A DNA stretch of 64,000 nt from Cellulophaga sp. Hel_I_12. Its GTDB lineage: Bacteria > Bacteroidota > Bacteroidia > Flavobacteriales > Flavobacteriaceae. The first letter of the stretch is position 1. Every line of letters begins with the position of its first letter. A model generated the notes under the pieces. That model saw only the letters and a list, made by a program, of their open reading frames with translations. It was not told the origin of the DNA and ran no database searches. A program made the translations under genes and the position numbers. Positions 35,008 through 44,000 of the stretch are shown here, piece by piece. The stretch is taken from the NCBI RefSeq assembly GCF_000799565.1, contig NZ_JUHB01000001.1, positions 310,001-374,000 on the forward strand, in the 5' to 3' direction.

Positions 35008-35622
35008 TTAGGATGTCAATTGAGCTAATTCAAGTTCTAAATTTTCTCTTGCTTGTTTTTCGTATTTTTGAATAAAGAAGTCGGTTTTGTAGATAGATTT
35101 TAATGCTAATATGCTTTTCAGTACTTTTTTTCTTCCTTTTCGATACATAAAATCTGGATAAATTTGATACTCCTTGCGTATATTTTTTGCGTATTGTGTG
35201 TATTCGATATTGCTTTTTCCTAAAATAGAAAGATCACAATCTAAAAGTAAATTGGTATCATGATCCTCAGAAAATTTATGTTCTTTGGTGGCTTCAATGG
35301 CACGCCTGCATTCTTGGATATATGAAAAGGAGGTTTTTGTTATTCTTTTTTGAAAGAGTAATGAACTTTGTACTTCGTTATCACTTTTAGTGGCGGTATA
35401 AATGATGTCGTGGTAATAAACCGCAAAGATGAGGCTATCTAAATTCAAAATTTGTGTTTTTACCTCGTCTAACTCCTTCAGCATATTTTCTAAATGCTCT
35501 AAATTATGATAGTAACGTGATTTGGAGGAATATTTTTCCTCAATTTCTTTCCAGCAGTATAAATTATACCTTTCATCTTTTGAATAGCTGCTGATAAGTT
35601 GTATGAATTTTTCTTTTAGCAT
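35008..35622 (-). CDS. Predicted HD-superfamily metal-dependent phosphohydrolase
   Basis: 204 residues. The pattern RYYHNLEHLENML, then FAVYYHDIIYTATKSDNE, gives the His...HD metal residues, and DCDLSILG supplies a further Asp; this is the group once mislabelled as NMDA receptor subunit. Nearly all helical. Likely a cytoplasmic nucleotidase or phosphodiesterase of unknown substrate. No operon partner. Confidence 0.82.
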   Translation of the reverse strand: MLKEKFIQLISSYSKDERYNLYCWKEIEEKYSSKSRYYHNLEHLENMLKELDEVKTQILNLDSLIFAVYYHDIIYTATKSDNEVQSSLLFQKRITKTSFSYIQECRRAIEATKEHKFSEDHDTNLLLDCDLSILGKSNIEYTQYAKNIRKEYQIYPDFMYRKGRKKVLKSILALKSIYKTDFFIQKYEKQARENLELELAQLTS

Positions 35623-35642
35623 TTTTGAAGACTCTTTATCGC

Positions 35643-35702
35643 TTAAATTTTAAAGCCTACATAAAACACAAACTCCTCGACCAACATATTCCCTTTCTTG
35701 TG
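35643..35702 (-). pseudogene. Possible C-terminal remnant of an outer-membrane beta-barrel protein
   Basis: A 19-codon frame before the stop at 35643 encodes HKKGNMLVEEFVFYVGFKI, which looks like a last beta-barrel strand. It is preceded in frame by stops, so the body of the gene is gone. An overlapping 38-codon ORF (35650-35766, MNNLEYINRITKAQNK) uses a different frame and is probably fortuitous. The rest of the 35623-35886 gap is empty. Confidence 0.3.
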
Positions 35703-35886
35703 CTATAAGGGGCTTGTTTTTGTTCTGCGCTTTGGTTATTCGATTGATGTATTCAAGGTTGTTCATAAAATGAAACTTGTAAAGGATGGGCTTCATTTTC
35801 GGATCGGTTTATTCTTTGAACCTAAATATTGAAAAATACTGGCCTTCTAAAATAGGCTAAAAGTGCAATACCTTGGTGAAATAGAA

Positions 35887-36837
35887 TTAATTTTCTACAT
35901 TAAACTGAATACTCCAAATACCTCTCACTTCATTTTCCGCATAGCCAAGCGCTTTATCATTCGGATACAAATTTTTTATGGCTTTATACGTTTCGGGAGA
36001 AACTTCTTTTTCGGTTCCATGACATTGTAAACACATCGCATTTGTAGTTATGGGATAGTAAAAACTAACGGTAGAACCCTGTTTTTTGGTAATAGCTTCT
36101 ACGGCCGTTTTGTTGCTCATTGCAGTTTTAAAATTTTCAATGTAACCTAGTTCCTCGGTATTTGCTTGGTTTTTTGGGTTTCTTGGTTTATCACTAACGC
36201 GTTTAATTTTTGCATTATGAACTGTCGACATACTATCTGTTAAAGGGTAGGCTTGAATAGTACAAAACTCTAAAGCTCCTAATGTGCCTTTTTTTTGAAT
36301 GGCACTCATTAAGTTTTTGCCTAAGGTTTGTTTCGTAGCAAGAGCATAGCTTAAACCAATGTCTTCTGCGGCACGCTCGGGTGCATTTACTTTTTTACGT
36401 TCTTGTTTTTGATGATCTTCAACCCATTCTGGTGCATCAATATCGTGGGTAAACATATAATCGGCAATACGTTCTATATCTTCTTCAGGATAGGGAAGGT
36501 AAGGCATAAGTCCAAAACGCTTAACTGCACCGGGCATTTTCGATGTTTCTATACCTGGCTTTTTAGTCCAAGCGATGATATCTTTAATGAATGCTTCTTT
36601 AGTAGTATTCTCTTTAGTATAATGCTCCTTTACAGCAATCATAGGAGGAGCAATTCGGTTTTTAGCCTTAGCATTGGGGTTATGGCAGCTATAACAGTTC
36701 GTTTCCATGAGTTCTTTACCGCGATGTTGTTCTGTGTTTTCGACATTAATTTGTCGCACACTAACATCTGATTTTTTACCAGTCTCTTTACAGGCCACTA
36801 GGCTTATAAAAATTACAAGAAGCATCTCTTTTTTCAT
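35887..36837 (-). CDS. Cytochrome c lipoprotein with DUF3365 haem-sensor domain
   Basis: 316 residues. Lipobox FISLVACKE at about residue 16. The first domain has the haem site CYSCH (about residue 48) and distal Met candidates MPGAVKRFGLM and MPYLPYPEEDI. The second (about 165-316) is DUF3365-like with CLQCH and the Tyr/Pro context FYYPITTNAMCLQC. Both CxxCH sites need the CcsBA machinery. Likely a periplasmic redox sensor or carrier. It is followed 50 bases earlier in transcription by nothing obvious; the HMA and rhodanese genes lie upstream on the same strand. Confidence 0.88.
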   Translation of the reverse strand: MKKEMLLVIFISLVACKETGKKSDVSVRQINVENTEQHRGKELMETNCYSCHNPNAKAKNRIAPPMIAVKEHYTKENTTKEAFIKDIIAWTKKPGIETSKMPGAVKRFGLMPYLPYPEEDIERIADYMFTHDIDAPEWVEDHQKQERKKVNAPERAAEDIGLSYALATKQTLGKNLMSAIQKKGTLGALEFCTIQAYPLTDSMSTVHNAKIKRVSDKPRNPKNQANTEELGYIENFKTAMSNKTAVEAITKKQGSTVSFYYPITTNAMCLQCHGTEKEVSPETYKAIKNLYPNDKALGYAENEVRGIWSIQFNVEN

Positions 36838-36929
36838 GGAAACAATTTTAGTTGCTATGTTTAACGAGCGTGTTTAAACCTGAAGCAGATTTTATTTTTA
36901 TGCTAAGTGAATTTTAGGCCCTTTTATGC

Positions 36930-37196
36930 TTAGGACATTTTACCAGTAGCACAGCTTACAAACGATTTGGCTTTTGATGTCAATGAATTTTCTTCGTCAA
37001 TAGCAGGATAGCCTATTTGTTTAAGTTTTTCTTTGACCTTTAAAGTACTTTCTGCACTGTCAGAAGTAAATGATATCGTAGCTGTTTCTATGTTAACGTT
37101 AATCCCAGTAATATTCGGAATAGCTGTTATTTTTGAGCTTATTGTTTTTGCACAGCCACCACATTTTAAATTCTGAACGATGATTGAATTTTGCAT
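36930..37196 (-). CDS. Heavy-metal-associated (HMA) domain protein
   Basis: 88 residues. A ferredoxin-like HMA fold with the metal pair in LKCGGCAKTI (residues 11-20) and the closing KEKLKQIGYPA. The C-terminal extension carries one more Cys (SFVSCATGKMS). Expected role: Cu(I) or other soft metal chaperone in the cytoplasm. It sits 88 bases downstream of the rhodanese gene and may share its promoter. Confidence 0.88.
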   Translation of the reverse strand: MQNSIIVQNLKCGGCAKTISSKITAIPNITGINVNIETATISFTSDSAESTLKVKEKLKQIGYPAIDEENSLTSKAKSFVSCATGKMS

Positions 37197-37260
37197 ATAT
37201 CTAGACCTCTTTAAATAAAAACACGTTGTTTATATAATTTACTTTTGTTCAGCTTTACCA

Positions 37261-37281
37261 AGACCCAAGACCCAAGACCCA
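37261..37281. repeat. Three tandem AGACCCA heptamers
   Basis: AGACCCA occurs three times without interruption between the rhodanese and HMA genes. A slippage-type microrepeat with no clear function. Confidence 0.7.
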
Positions 37282-37284
37282 AAT

Positions 37285-37629
37285 TTAGCTCCAAGCAGAA
37301 TAACCACCTTTTAGATTTACCACCTCAGTAAAGCCCATTTTAACTAACTTTTTGGCGGCACTCATACTGCGAGCTCCAGAACGACAGTAGACATAAACAG
37401 GACTTTCTTTTTGATACTTTTCAAATTTTTTTTCAAAGGCAGCACTATTAAAAACATCAATATTTGCCGCATTTTTTATATGTCCAGCGCCAAATTCGGA
37501 GGAAGTTCTCACATCTACCAGTTGTACTTTTTTACCTTGTATGGCCATTTTAAATTCGGCCACATTTAAATTTTTTATAGCTTTTAATGTTTCACTTTTT
37601 GTTCCAAATAATTGACTTAAAAACGACAT
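37285..37629 (-). CDS. Rhodanese-like domain protein
   Basis: 114 residues, a single rhodanese domain. The active-site loop is VYCRSGARSM, with the catalytic Cys in CRSGAR; LVDVRTSSEFGAGHIKNAAN is the conserved N-terminal part. It carries sulfane sulfur as a persulfide in the cytoplasm. It is the first gene downstream of a Crp/Fnr-type palindrome and a hairpin-rich leader (37660-37735), next to the regulator gene itself. Confidence 0.92.
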   Translation of the reverse strand: MSFLSQLFGTKSETLKAIKNLNVAEFKMAIQGKKVQLVDVRTSSEFGAGHIKNAANIDVFNSAAFEKKFEKYQKESPVYVYCRSGARSMSAAKKLVKMGFTEVVNLKGGYSAWS

Positions 37630-37659
37630 ATTTTTTTCTATTTAATTTGAGTAAATTTT

Positions 37660-37735
37660 AAAAATGGAAGTAGTAAAAACCACCTCACTACTTCCATTAA
37701 AACAACCAACCAATAAACTTTCTCTAAGTTTATTG
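37660..37735 (-). ncRNA. Two-hairpin leader or small RNA upstream of the rhodanese gene
   Basis: Read on the minus strand, the predicted transcript start at about 37734 opens with a perfect 10-base stem (37735-37726 with 37720-37711, loop of 5). A second perfect 12-base stem (37698-37687 with 37674-37663, loop of 12) follows and ends in four or five T. This is either a ~75-base small RNA, an attenuator of the rhodanese mRNA, or the second hairpin is only the terminator of the Crp/Fnr gene. Confidence 0.5.
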
Positions 37736-37738
37736 TTG

Positions 37739-37782
37739 CAAATTTAGAGCGATTATAAGTGTTTTACAGTAACCTAAGTTAC
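37739..37782 (-). promoter_or_regulatory. Crp/Fnr-type palindrome and -7 element upstream of rhodanese gene
   Basis: GTAAC-CTAA-GTTAC at 37769-37782 has perfect 5-base arms. On the minus strand TAAATTTG (37746-37739) is an exact -7 element whose first base is 29.5 bases from the palindrome centre, the same offset as in the stress island. The site is beside the Crp/Fnr gene, so that regulator is the natural candidate. Confidence 0.6.
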
Positions 37783-37795
37783 ATAGGATGATTTT

Positions 37796-38428
37796 TTATA
37801 AATCAATAATTTTTATAAAATTACGGTATAGTTTTATTTTGCCCATTTCTTCTAATTTTTTTAAAAGCCTTGAAATAACTACCCGAGAACTGTGTAGATC
37901 GTAGGCAATTTCTTGATGGGTATTGTGAATCGTATCTTCTTTGTTAATACGCGATTTTTCTTTTAAAAAATTAAGTAAACGTTCATCCATATTCTGAAAG
38001 GCAATCGAATCCACAGTCAGTAAAAGTTCATTTACTCTTTTGTGATAGCTTTCAAATACAAAATTCCGCCACGATTTATATTTCGCCGTCCATTCTTCCA
38101 TTTTCTGAACCGGAATCATAATTAAAACTGTATCAAGCTCCGCAATGGCCCTAATTTCACTTTTAGAATTGGCGATACAACAGGTTAAAGTCATCGAACA
38201 AGTTTCACCCTTTTCTAAATAATATAAAAGTAGTTCATCTCCATCAGCATCTTCTCGAAGTATTTTAATAGCTCCTGAAATTAATAAGGGCATGCTTTTT
38301 ATATATTCTCCGATTTCTATTAATTTATAACCCTCTGGAACTTCTTTAAAAGTACCAATGGCCACAATTTCATCTAGTAATTCTTTTTCAAAAATTGTCC
38401 CGTAATTATCATACAGTTGTTGTAACAT
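37796..38428 (-). CDS. Crp/Fnr family transcriptional regulator
   Basis: 210 residues from the ATG at 38428 (MLQQLYDNYGTIFEKELLDE); a frame start at 38515 would add 29 residues outside the fold. The cyclic-nucleotide-like sensor domain contains a Cys cluster GETCSMTLTCC, and the winged helix has THQEIAYDLHSSRVVISRLL. It lacks the N-terminal Cys cluster of iron-sulfur FNR. Candidate master regulator of the palindromes found here; sulfur, redox or NO sensing through the Cys cluster is inference. Confidence 0.9.
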   Translation of the reverse strand: MLQQLYDNYGTIFEKELLDEIVAIGTFKEVPEGYKLIEIGEYIKSMPLLISGAIKILREDADGDELLLYYLEKGETCSMTLTCCIANSKSEIRAIAELDTVLIMIPVQKMEEWTAKYKSWRNFVFESYHKRVNELLLTVDSIAFQNMDERLLNFLKEKSRINKEDTIHNTHQEIAYDLHSSRVVISRLLKKLEEMGKIKLYRNFIKIIDL

Positions 38429-38662
38429 AAGCTTCAAGTATTGACTTTCAAAAATACAGCTATTCAAAGATTGTTGCAAGTAAATTAATCCATATGGCTC
38501 TTTCATTCTTTTCATCTTTGGCTAAGCTTACCCTATAGATTTGAAAAGATTAGAATGTAGTCACAAAATTAGCGACTGAATGTGATTTTTTGTTAGGAAA
38601 GAATTATTCGTTTTACATTTTCATCTCTAGTACAGAATTAACTCTATTATTATACCCACAAA

Positions 38663-38690
38663 TACGGCTACAAGCCGTAGTTTTGTTTTT
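38663..38690 (+). terminator. Terminator-like hairpin just before the mechanosensitive channel gene
   Basis: TACGGCT-ACA-AGCCGTA followed by T-rich bases, ending about 15 bases before the ATG at 38705. It may attenuate the channel gene or end an upstream transcript. Confidence 0.45.
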
Positions 38691-38704
38691 TGAAAAAAAG
38701 CACG

Positions 38705-39958
38705 ATGATGAATGATACTTTTGGACGTTTATTATACGATTATTTAGTAAAAATTGGAATAAACCAGGATGTAGTTGCCTTACTAAATTCGGCGATTATA
38801 TTAACTTTGGCGCTCCTTTTAGCTTGGATTCTCGATTGGATTATTTGGAAATTTTTACGTTCATTTAGTATTAGGCTTGCGAAAACTACAAAGTCAAACT
38901 TTGATAATTTTTTAGTTTCCAATCGCGTTCCACGAGCTTTGGCGCACATTATTCCCTTATTCGTATTATTTGAATTTTCTCCTATAATATTTTTTGATTT
39001 TAAATATGTTGGGGGTTTAGCGCTAAAATTGCTTTATGTATTGACCGTCATCTTAGTTTTATCTATTGTTAAAAGAATTTTATCGGCTATAAAAGACTAT
39101 TTGAGAACACTCCCGCACTTAAAAGATAAACCATTAGACAGCTACATTCAAGTACTTATGATTTTTGCCTGGTTGGGAGGTATTTTAACCATCTTTGCCA
39201 TATTATCAGGAAGTTCTGTTTGGCAGTTTTTTACGGCACTAGGGGCGGCTTCAGCAGTTATTCTATTGATTTTTAAAGATTCTATTTTAGGTTTTGTTGC
39301 CAGTATACAGGTGAGTATTAATGACATGGTTCGTATAGGTGATTGGATTACTTTTGAAAAATATGGCGCAGACGGTGATGTTATCGAGATTAATTTAGCT
39401 ACGGTGAAAGTTCAAAATTTTGATAAAACAATTACCACGATACCGACCTATGCCATGATTTCTGATTCCTTTAAAAATTGGCGTGGTATGCAAAATTCTG
39501 GGGGAAGACGTATAAAACGTTCCCTGATTATCCGTCAAAAAAGTATCCGTTTTTTAACCGAAAAAGACATTGTTGAATTAAAGAAAATTCAGTTGATTGC
39601 ATCGTATTTAAATACCCGAAGTGAGCAAATAAATAAGTACAATGAACAGCATGAAATTAATAAAGAGGTGACTATAAACGGTAGAAACCTTACCAATATT
39701 GGCGTATTTAGAAAGTATATAGAAACCTACTTAGAAAATCATTCTGCGATTAATAAAAAAATGACCTTGATGACACGACAGTTGAGTCCTACACCACAGG
39801 GAATTCCATTAGAAATTTACGCGTTTAGTGCTGATAAACGGTGGGAAAATTACGAATATGTGATGGCAGATATTTTCGATCATCTCTTAGCTTCTTTGGA
39901 TTATTTTGATTTAGAAGTGTTTGAATTACCGGTTTCTTTTGAAGCATTAAACCCTTAG
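38705..39958 (+). CDS. YbdG/MscM-type mechanosensitive ion channel
   Basis: 417 residues from the ATG at 38705; a TTG at 38690 is in frame but overlaps the hairpin. About five membrane helices fill residues 1-190. The MscS core reads FTALGAASAVILLIFKDSIL, VSINDMVRIGDWITFEKYGA, and the beta domain GDVIEINLATVKVQNFDKT, with NWRGMQNSGGRRIKR typical of the YbdG branch. Inner-membrane, small-conductance osmotic channel. Confidence 0.9.
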   Translation: MMNDTFGRLLYDYLVKIGINQDVVALLNSAIILTLALLLAWILDWIIWKFLRSFSIRLAKTTKSNFDNFLVSNRVPRALAHIIPLFVLFEFSPIIFFDFKYVGGLALKLLYVLTVILVLSIVKRILSAIKDYLRTLPHLKDKPLDSYIQVLMIFAWLGGILTIFAILSGSSVWQFFTALGAASAVILLIFKDSILGFVASIQVSINDMVRIGDWITFEKYGADGDVIEINLATVKVQNFDKTITTIPTYAMISDSFKNWRGMQNSGGRRIKRSLIIRQKSIRFLTEKDIVELKKIQLIASYLNTRSEQINKYNEQHEINKEVTINGRNLTNIGVFRKYIETYLENHSAINKKMTLMTRQLSPTPQGIPLEIYAFSADKRWENYEYVMADIFDHLLASLDYFDLEVFELPVSFEALNP

Positions 39959-39992
39959 TAAATACGCTTAGCTTGGCAAGAAAACTCACAAA

Positions 39993-40835
39993 ATGGAATT
40001 AAAAAAGGCATTTATCTTTATGCTTATCAGTACCTTGTCATTTTCTTTAATGAATGCCATTGTAAAATATTTAGTGCATTTGCCAGCGTATGAATTGGTT
40101 TTTTTTAGATCCTTAGGAACTTTACTTTTTTCAACATCATTTTTAGTCTTCCATAAAATTCCCATTTTAGGAAATAAAAGAAAATTATTACTGTCAAGGG
40201 CAATCTTTGGTGTTATTTCAATGACCTTATTCTTCATGTCATTGAAATATTTAACCATGGGAACAGCGGTATCATTACGTTATATAGCGCCTATTTTTGC
40301 CGCAATTTTCGCCATCTTTATGCTTAGAGAAAAGGTTAAACTCATTCAGTGGTTATTTTTTGCGATTGCTTTTGGAGGCGTTTTGGTGTTGAAAGGACTG
40401 GATAAAGAAATAGATACGTTTGGCCTTAGTTTAATCATCGGTGCGGCATTTTTTAGTGGCTTAGTTTTTGTGACGATTACTAAAATAGGGAAACAAGATC
40501 ATCCTGTTGTCGTGGTCAATTATTTTATGTTTGTCGCTACTTTGGTGGGTGGTTTTTTAATGCTTTTTAATTTTGTGACACCTAAGGGTATAGAATGGCT
40601 TTTATTGTTGTTATTAGGAGTATTTGGCTATTTTGGACAATTGTACATGACAAAAGCTTTTCAATCAGCAAGTACCAACCAAGTTGCTCCTTTCAAATAC
40701 ATTGAAGTTGTTTTTACAGTGATACTTGGTTTTTTTTGGTTTCAAGAAAGCTATAGTCTTTGGAGTTTGTTGGGTATTTTGATGATTATTGGTGGTCTGG
40801 TACTTAATGCTTTATACAAAAGAGGTTCGCTCTAA
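39993..40835 (+). CDS. EamA/DMT superfamily transporter
   Basis: 280 residues with ten hydrophobic segments arranged as two EamA repeats. Characteristic stretches are YELVFFRSLGTLLFS, AVSLRYIAPIFAAIFAIFML and QVAPFKYIEVVFTVILGFFW. Likely an inner-membrane exporter of a small metabolite; substrate unknown. It starts 34 bases after the channel gene and may be co-transcribed. Confidence 0.9.
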   Translation: MELKKAFIFMLISTLSFSLMNAIVKYLVHLPAYELVFFRSLGTLLFSTSFLVFHKIPILGNKRKLLLSRAIFGVISMTLFFMSLKYLTMGTAVSLRYIAPIFAAIFAIFMLREKVKLIQWLFFAIAFGGVLVLKGLDKEIDTFGLSLIIGAAFFSGLVFVTITKIGKQDHPVVVVNYFMFVATLVGGFLMLFNFVTPKGIEWLLLLLLGVFGYFGQLYMTKAFQSASTNQVAPFKYIEVVFTVILGFFWFQESYSLWSLLGILMIIGGLVLNALYKRGSL

Positions 40836-40962
40836 ATTCTTCCTATCATAAAATCGATTTTAAAAGGCTCGGAATTCTTTTGTTGGCGTACTTGAGTTTG
40901 AATGATCAAGTGCGCTTCTAAATTCTTAGACAAACCTTAACGAAACCCGCTATTACATGAAA

Positions 40963-41337
40963 TTAGTGCTCTATTTCCACAGGGTCAAAAGTACTATGTT
41001 CTTTAAATTGCTCGTAAATTAACTGTTTTTCTTTTAAGGTAAATTTTTTACTTTCAAACCAGTCGTGAATAGCAATTTTCTTGTTCTCGACTTGAGCATT
41101 TCTAATGGCTTTTAAGGTCACTAAATGCCAATGTACCCCCTTTTGTCTCGAAACAGAATATCCTATACTTTCTGTGATATACGAGATTCTGGGTTGGTTT
41201 ACCAAACGGACGCCATTTTTTAAAATAACTAATGTTTTTGTTACTTCTACAACTTCCGAAAATGAGTATCGTATAAAATCATCAAAGCCATCTTGTTTTG
41301 TATTGTATACCTTATCGCCAATCTGTAATGCATCCAT
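40963..41337 (-). CDS. Conserved hypothetical protein
   Basis: 124 residues, soluble. The first half is strand-rich and barrel-like (ALQIGDKVYNTKQDGFDDF, VVEVTKTLVILKNGVRLVNQ), as in small KOW/SH3-like folds; the second half is helical (KKFTLKEKQLIYEQFKEH). I do not recognise a family. No operon partner. Confidence 0.6.
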   Translation of the reverse strand: MDALQIGDKVYNTKQDGFDDFIRYSFSEVVEVTKTLVILKNGVRLVNQPRISYITESIGYSVSRQKGVHWHLVTLKAIRNAQVENKKIAIHDWFESKKFTLKEKQLIYEQFKEHSTFDPVEIEH

Positions 41338-41697
41338 ATCTTGAGAAAGGTGGCAAAAATAAGCTTCTGAGTTTGTATTGGAAGAATTAAAAGAAGGTAA
41401 ATTATTAACAAATAATTTATAACATAGTTGTTAAATTAGTTTTATGTTGCTCCTGTAATCGTTCTAAATTACCATCATAAACCCGATCTATGAACCATAA
41501 AAAAGAAATAGCAAAAAGCTTAAAACGCAAGACCTTCATAAAAGTCTTTGCTTCTCAGAAGTAATTGTGGCCTTAGAAATTTAATTAAAGGTTTACAGTC
41601 ATTAATGCTATGCTTTATATCCGTATTAAAACAAAAAAGTTGCCTTGACATAAAAATGTAAAGACAACTTGTATATATGTTAAAAAATGTAGTGTGT
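41338..41697. other. Gap of about 360 bases downstream of dps
   Basis: Contains the dps terminator (41632-41670), a small AT-only hairpin at about 41399-41418 and no convincing gene. A minus-strand frame at 41520-41741 overlaps dps and the terminator and is not accepted. Confidence 0.4.
41632..41670 (-). terminator. Intrinsic terminator of dps
   Basis: On the minus strand a 10-base stem (one G-T pair) plus an inner ACAT/ATGT stem around a T-rich loop, then TTTTTT. Confidence 0.75.
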
Positions 41698-42174
41698 TTA
41701 TTTGGCGATGGTAGCTCTGAGCATCCAAGCCATTTCCTCATGTTCTTGCATTAAGCCTGTCAAGAAATCTCCTGAACCTGCATCTTTAAAATCTTCATCG
41801 ACTTTAGATATATTTTCTCTAATAAATTGTATGATGGTGTCATGATCTTCTAGTAGGGCTTTTATATAGTCATGGCTGGTATTATCCCCTTGGTATTTTT
41901 CAGTCAGATGTGTTAATTCTAAAAATTCTTTTAGCGTTCCAGGAGCGTAATGTCCTAACTTACGAATTCGTTCTGCCACGCTATCCGTAAATAACTTTAT
42001 AGCATTGTAATGCTCTTCAAAAAATACGTGTTTCGTATGAAAATCATGACCCTCTAAATTCCAATGGGCTTTCAATGTTTTTGTATATAAAACAAATTCA
42101 TCAGCTAATAATGTTTCGAGTATCGCTGTTACTTTTTTTCTGTTGTCTTCTGATATTCCAATATTCGTCTTCAT
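41698..42174 (-). CDS. dps: Dps/ferritin-like DNA-protecting protein
   Basis: 158 residues, typical Dps length. The intersubunit ferroxidase residues are visible: LKAHWNLEGHDFHTKHVFFE and TDSVAERIRKLGHYAPG. Dps dodecamers store iron and shield DNA from peroxide in stress and stationary phase. It has its own TAATTTTG element (minus strand, 42204-42197) and a terminator. I see no Fnr-like palindrome upstream, so it is probably regulated apart from the island. Confidence 0.95.
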   Translation of the reverse strand: MKTNIGISEDNRKKVTAILETLLADEFVLYTKTLKAHWNLEGHDFHTKHVFFEEHYNAIKLFTDSVAERIRKLGHYAPGTLKEFLELTHLTEKYQGDNTSHDYIKALLEDHDTIIQFIRENISKVDEDFKDAGSGDFLTGLMQEHEEMAWMLRATIAK

Positions 42175-42410
42175 AAATCTTATTTTCTGTTTTATCCAAA
42201 ATTAATAGATTTACTGCTGTATGCTTATCGCATTTAGGTTAATTATTGACGCTAACTAAACTCCATTTTTTCACGCCATAAGATAAACGACTATTTTTTT
42301 TAAAAATCACTATTTCATGAAAATTAAACACTTTTCCTTGAACTAAATTTATTGTTCAACGAATTGGTTCTTTTGGTATTTAAATCAACACTATATGATT
42401 ACTTATGCAA

Positions 42411-43865
42411 TCATAAAAAAGGAGATAATAACCTGACTATTTTTTCCCAAAGAACTAGGTGTTTTGGTCGGTTCAACCAATTTATAGCATTTATTTGTTC
42501 TGATGCTATTAAATCGTTTTCAAAAACATCAGCTAGTTGTTGGGCTATTTTTTTACTATAGACCATGGCATTGACTTCAAAATTGAGATCAAAACTTCGA
42601 TAATCCATATTAGCAGACCCAATAATGGCTAAATCATCGTCGATGACCATAGTCTTCGCATGAACAAATCCTTTATTGTATTGGTATATTTTTGCACCAT
42701 ACCTAAGTAATTCTGTATAATAAGCATTGGCCACGGCGTTCACCATTTTTGAATCTGATATACCCGGAATTAATATACGAACGTCTAAGCCGCTTTGAAT
42801 GGCAATTATTAAAGCATCCATTAAACTTTCTCCAGGAATAAAATATGGACTAGTAATAAAAATTCTTTTTTTAGCCAAATTAATGGCTTTTAATAAGGAA
42901 TAGAAAATAACAGGCTGCGAACTATCAGGGCCTGAGGCAGCAATTTGCATAGCTTCTTTGCCAATAGTTTTATTTTGCGTGTAATCTTTAAAATAGATAG
43001 GACTATAGGCTAATTTATTTGGACTACAAAAATTCCAATCACAGATAAAAAGATATTGTAGTTGCGCTGTTGCTTGACCTGTAACCATTAAATGGGTATC
43101 ACGCCAAAATAAATGATCTTTTAAAGGCGTATCATTTCGGTATTTATCACTCACATTAATCCCACCAATAAAGCCAACACAGGTATCAATAATTACTATT
43201 TTTCTATGATTTCTATAATTAAGTCTATTGGCCAATGCATACCATTTTATTTTATAAATCGGTGCTGTTTGTACGCCAGCCTCATTTAATTTCTCAATAA
43301 AAGATTTGTCTAAGCTATGACTTCCAAAATCATCATATATAAACCTTACTTCAACACCTTCTTTTGCTTTTTTTATAAGCAGGTCTGCCACTTGATTTCC
43401 AGTAACATCATTTTCATAAATGTAATATTCCATGTGAATATGTGATGTAGCTTTCTCAAGGGCGCTTAATAGTTCAGGAAACTTCTCTTCGCCATTAATC
43501 AACAATTTAATTTCGTTGTTTGCGGTAAGTTGGCTGATGCCTGAATTTTGAATATATTCGATTAATTGCTGATAATGATCTGATATAATTCCTGAATGGG
43601 TAATGGCATTCGCGTATGATTTTTTTCTCTGGGTTATTTGCTTCCAAAGAGGTTCATCTAGTAGAATTTTTTTGCTGTATATTTTTCTTTTTCTGTAATT
43701 AATTCCGAAGGAGAAGTAAAAAAACACTCCTATAAAAGGGACAAAAATGATAAAAAGAATGTAGGCTAAAGCCTTAGTACTGCTGCGGGTATCTAATAAT
43801 ACTCGAAATATGATCACAAGAATTACAAGGATGTAAGTTATTTGTGCAGCTAAAATCCAACTCAT
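42411..43865 (-). CDS. cls: Cardiolipin synthase (phospholipase D family)
   Basis: 484 residues. Two N-terminal membrane segments with the PLDNF-type motif (about 5-55), then two PLD domains with HKD motifs: LNYRNHRKIVIIDTCVGFIGG and FVHAKTMVIDDDLAIIGSAN. It condenses phosphatidylglycerol to cardiolipin in the inner membrane. A second paralogue is at 52293. It probably changes membrane composition under stress. No operon partner. Confidence 0.93.
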   Translation of the reverse strand: MSWILAAQITYILVILVIIFRVLLDTRSSTKALAYILFIIFVPFIGVFFYFSFGINYRKRKIYSKKILLDEPLWKQITQRKKSYANAITHSGIISDHYQQLIEYIQNSGISQLTANNEIKLLINGEEKFPELLSALEKATSHIHMEYYIYENDVTGNQVADLLIKKAKEGVEVRFIYDDFGSHSLDKSFIEKLNEAGVQTAPIYKIKWYALANRLNYRNHRKIVIIDTCVGFIGGINVSDKYRNDTPLKDHLFWRDTHLMVTGQATAQLQYLFICDWNFCSPNKLAYSPIYFKDYTQNKTIGKEAMQIAASGPDSSQPVIFYSLLKAINLAKKRIFITSPYFIPGESLMDALIIAIQSGLDVRILIPGISDSKMVNAVANAYYTELLRYGAKIYQYNKGFVHAKTMVIDDDLAIIGSANMDYRSFDLNFEVNAMVYSKKIAQQLADVFENDLIASEQINAINWLNRPKHLVLWEKIVRLLSPFL

Positions 43866-44000
43866 ACTAAAGACTATTGTTTACTGTTCATTATTCATTT
43901 TCTAGCCATAGGGCATCGCTATTAAAAAAATATCAATTACGTATATTTTTACGATTTTTCTATTGTAAATTAAGCTTAATATATATATAATCTATTGCTT

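Noticed and set aside
41520..41741. 73-codon minus-strand frame downstream of dps
   Set aside because: Overlaps the dps 3' end and runs through its terminator; no family features.
42197..42240. Possible Fnr-like control of dps
   Set aside because: A good -7 element exists but the expected box position holds no palindrome.
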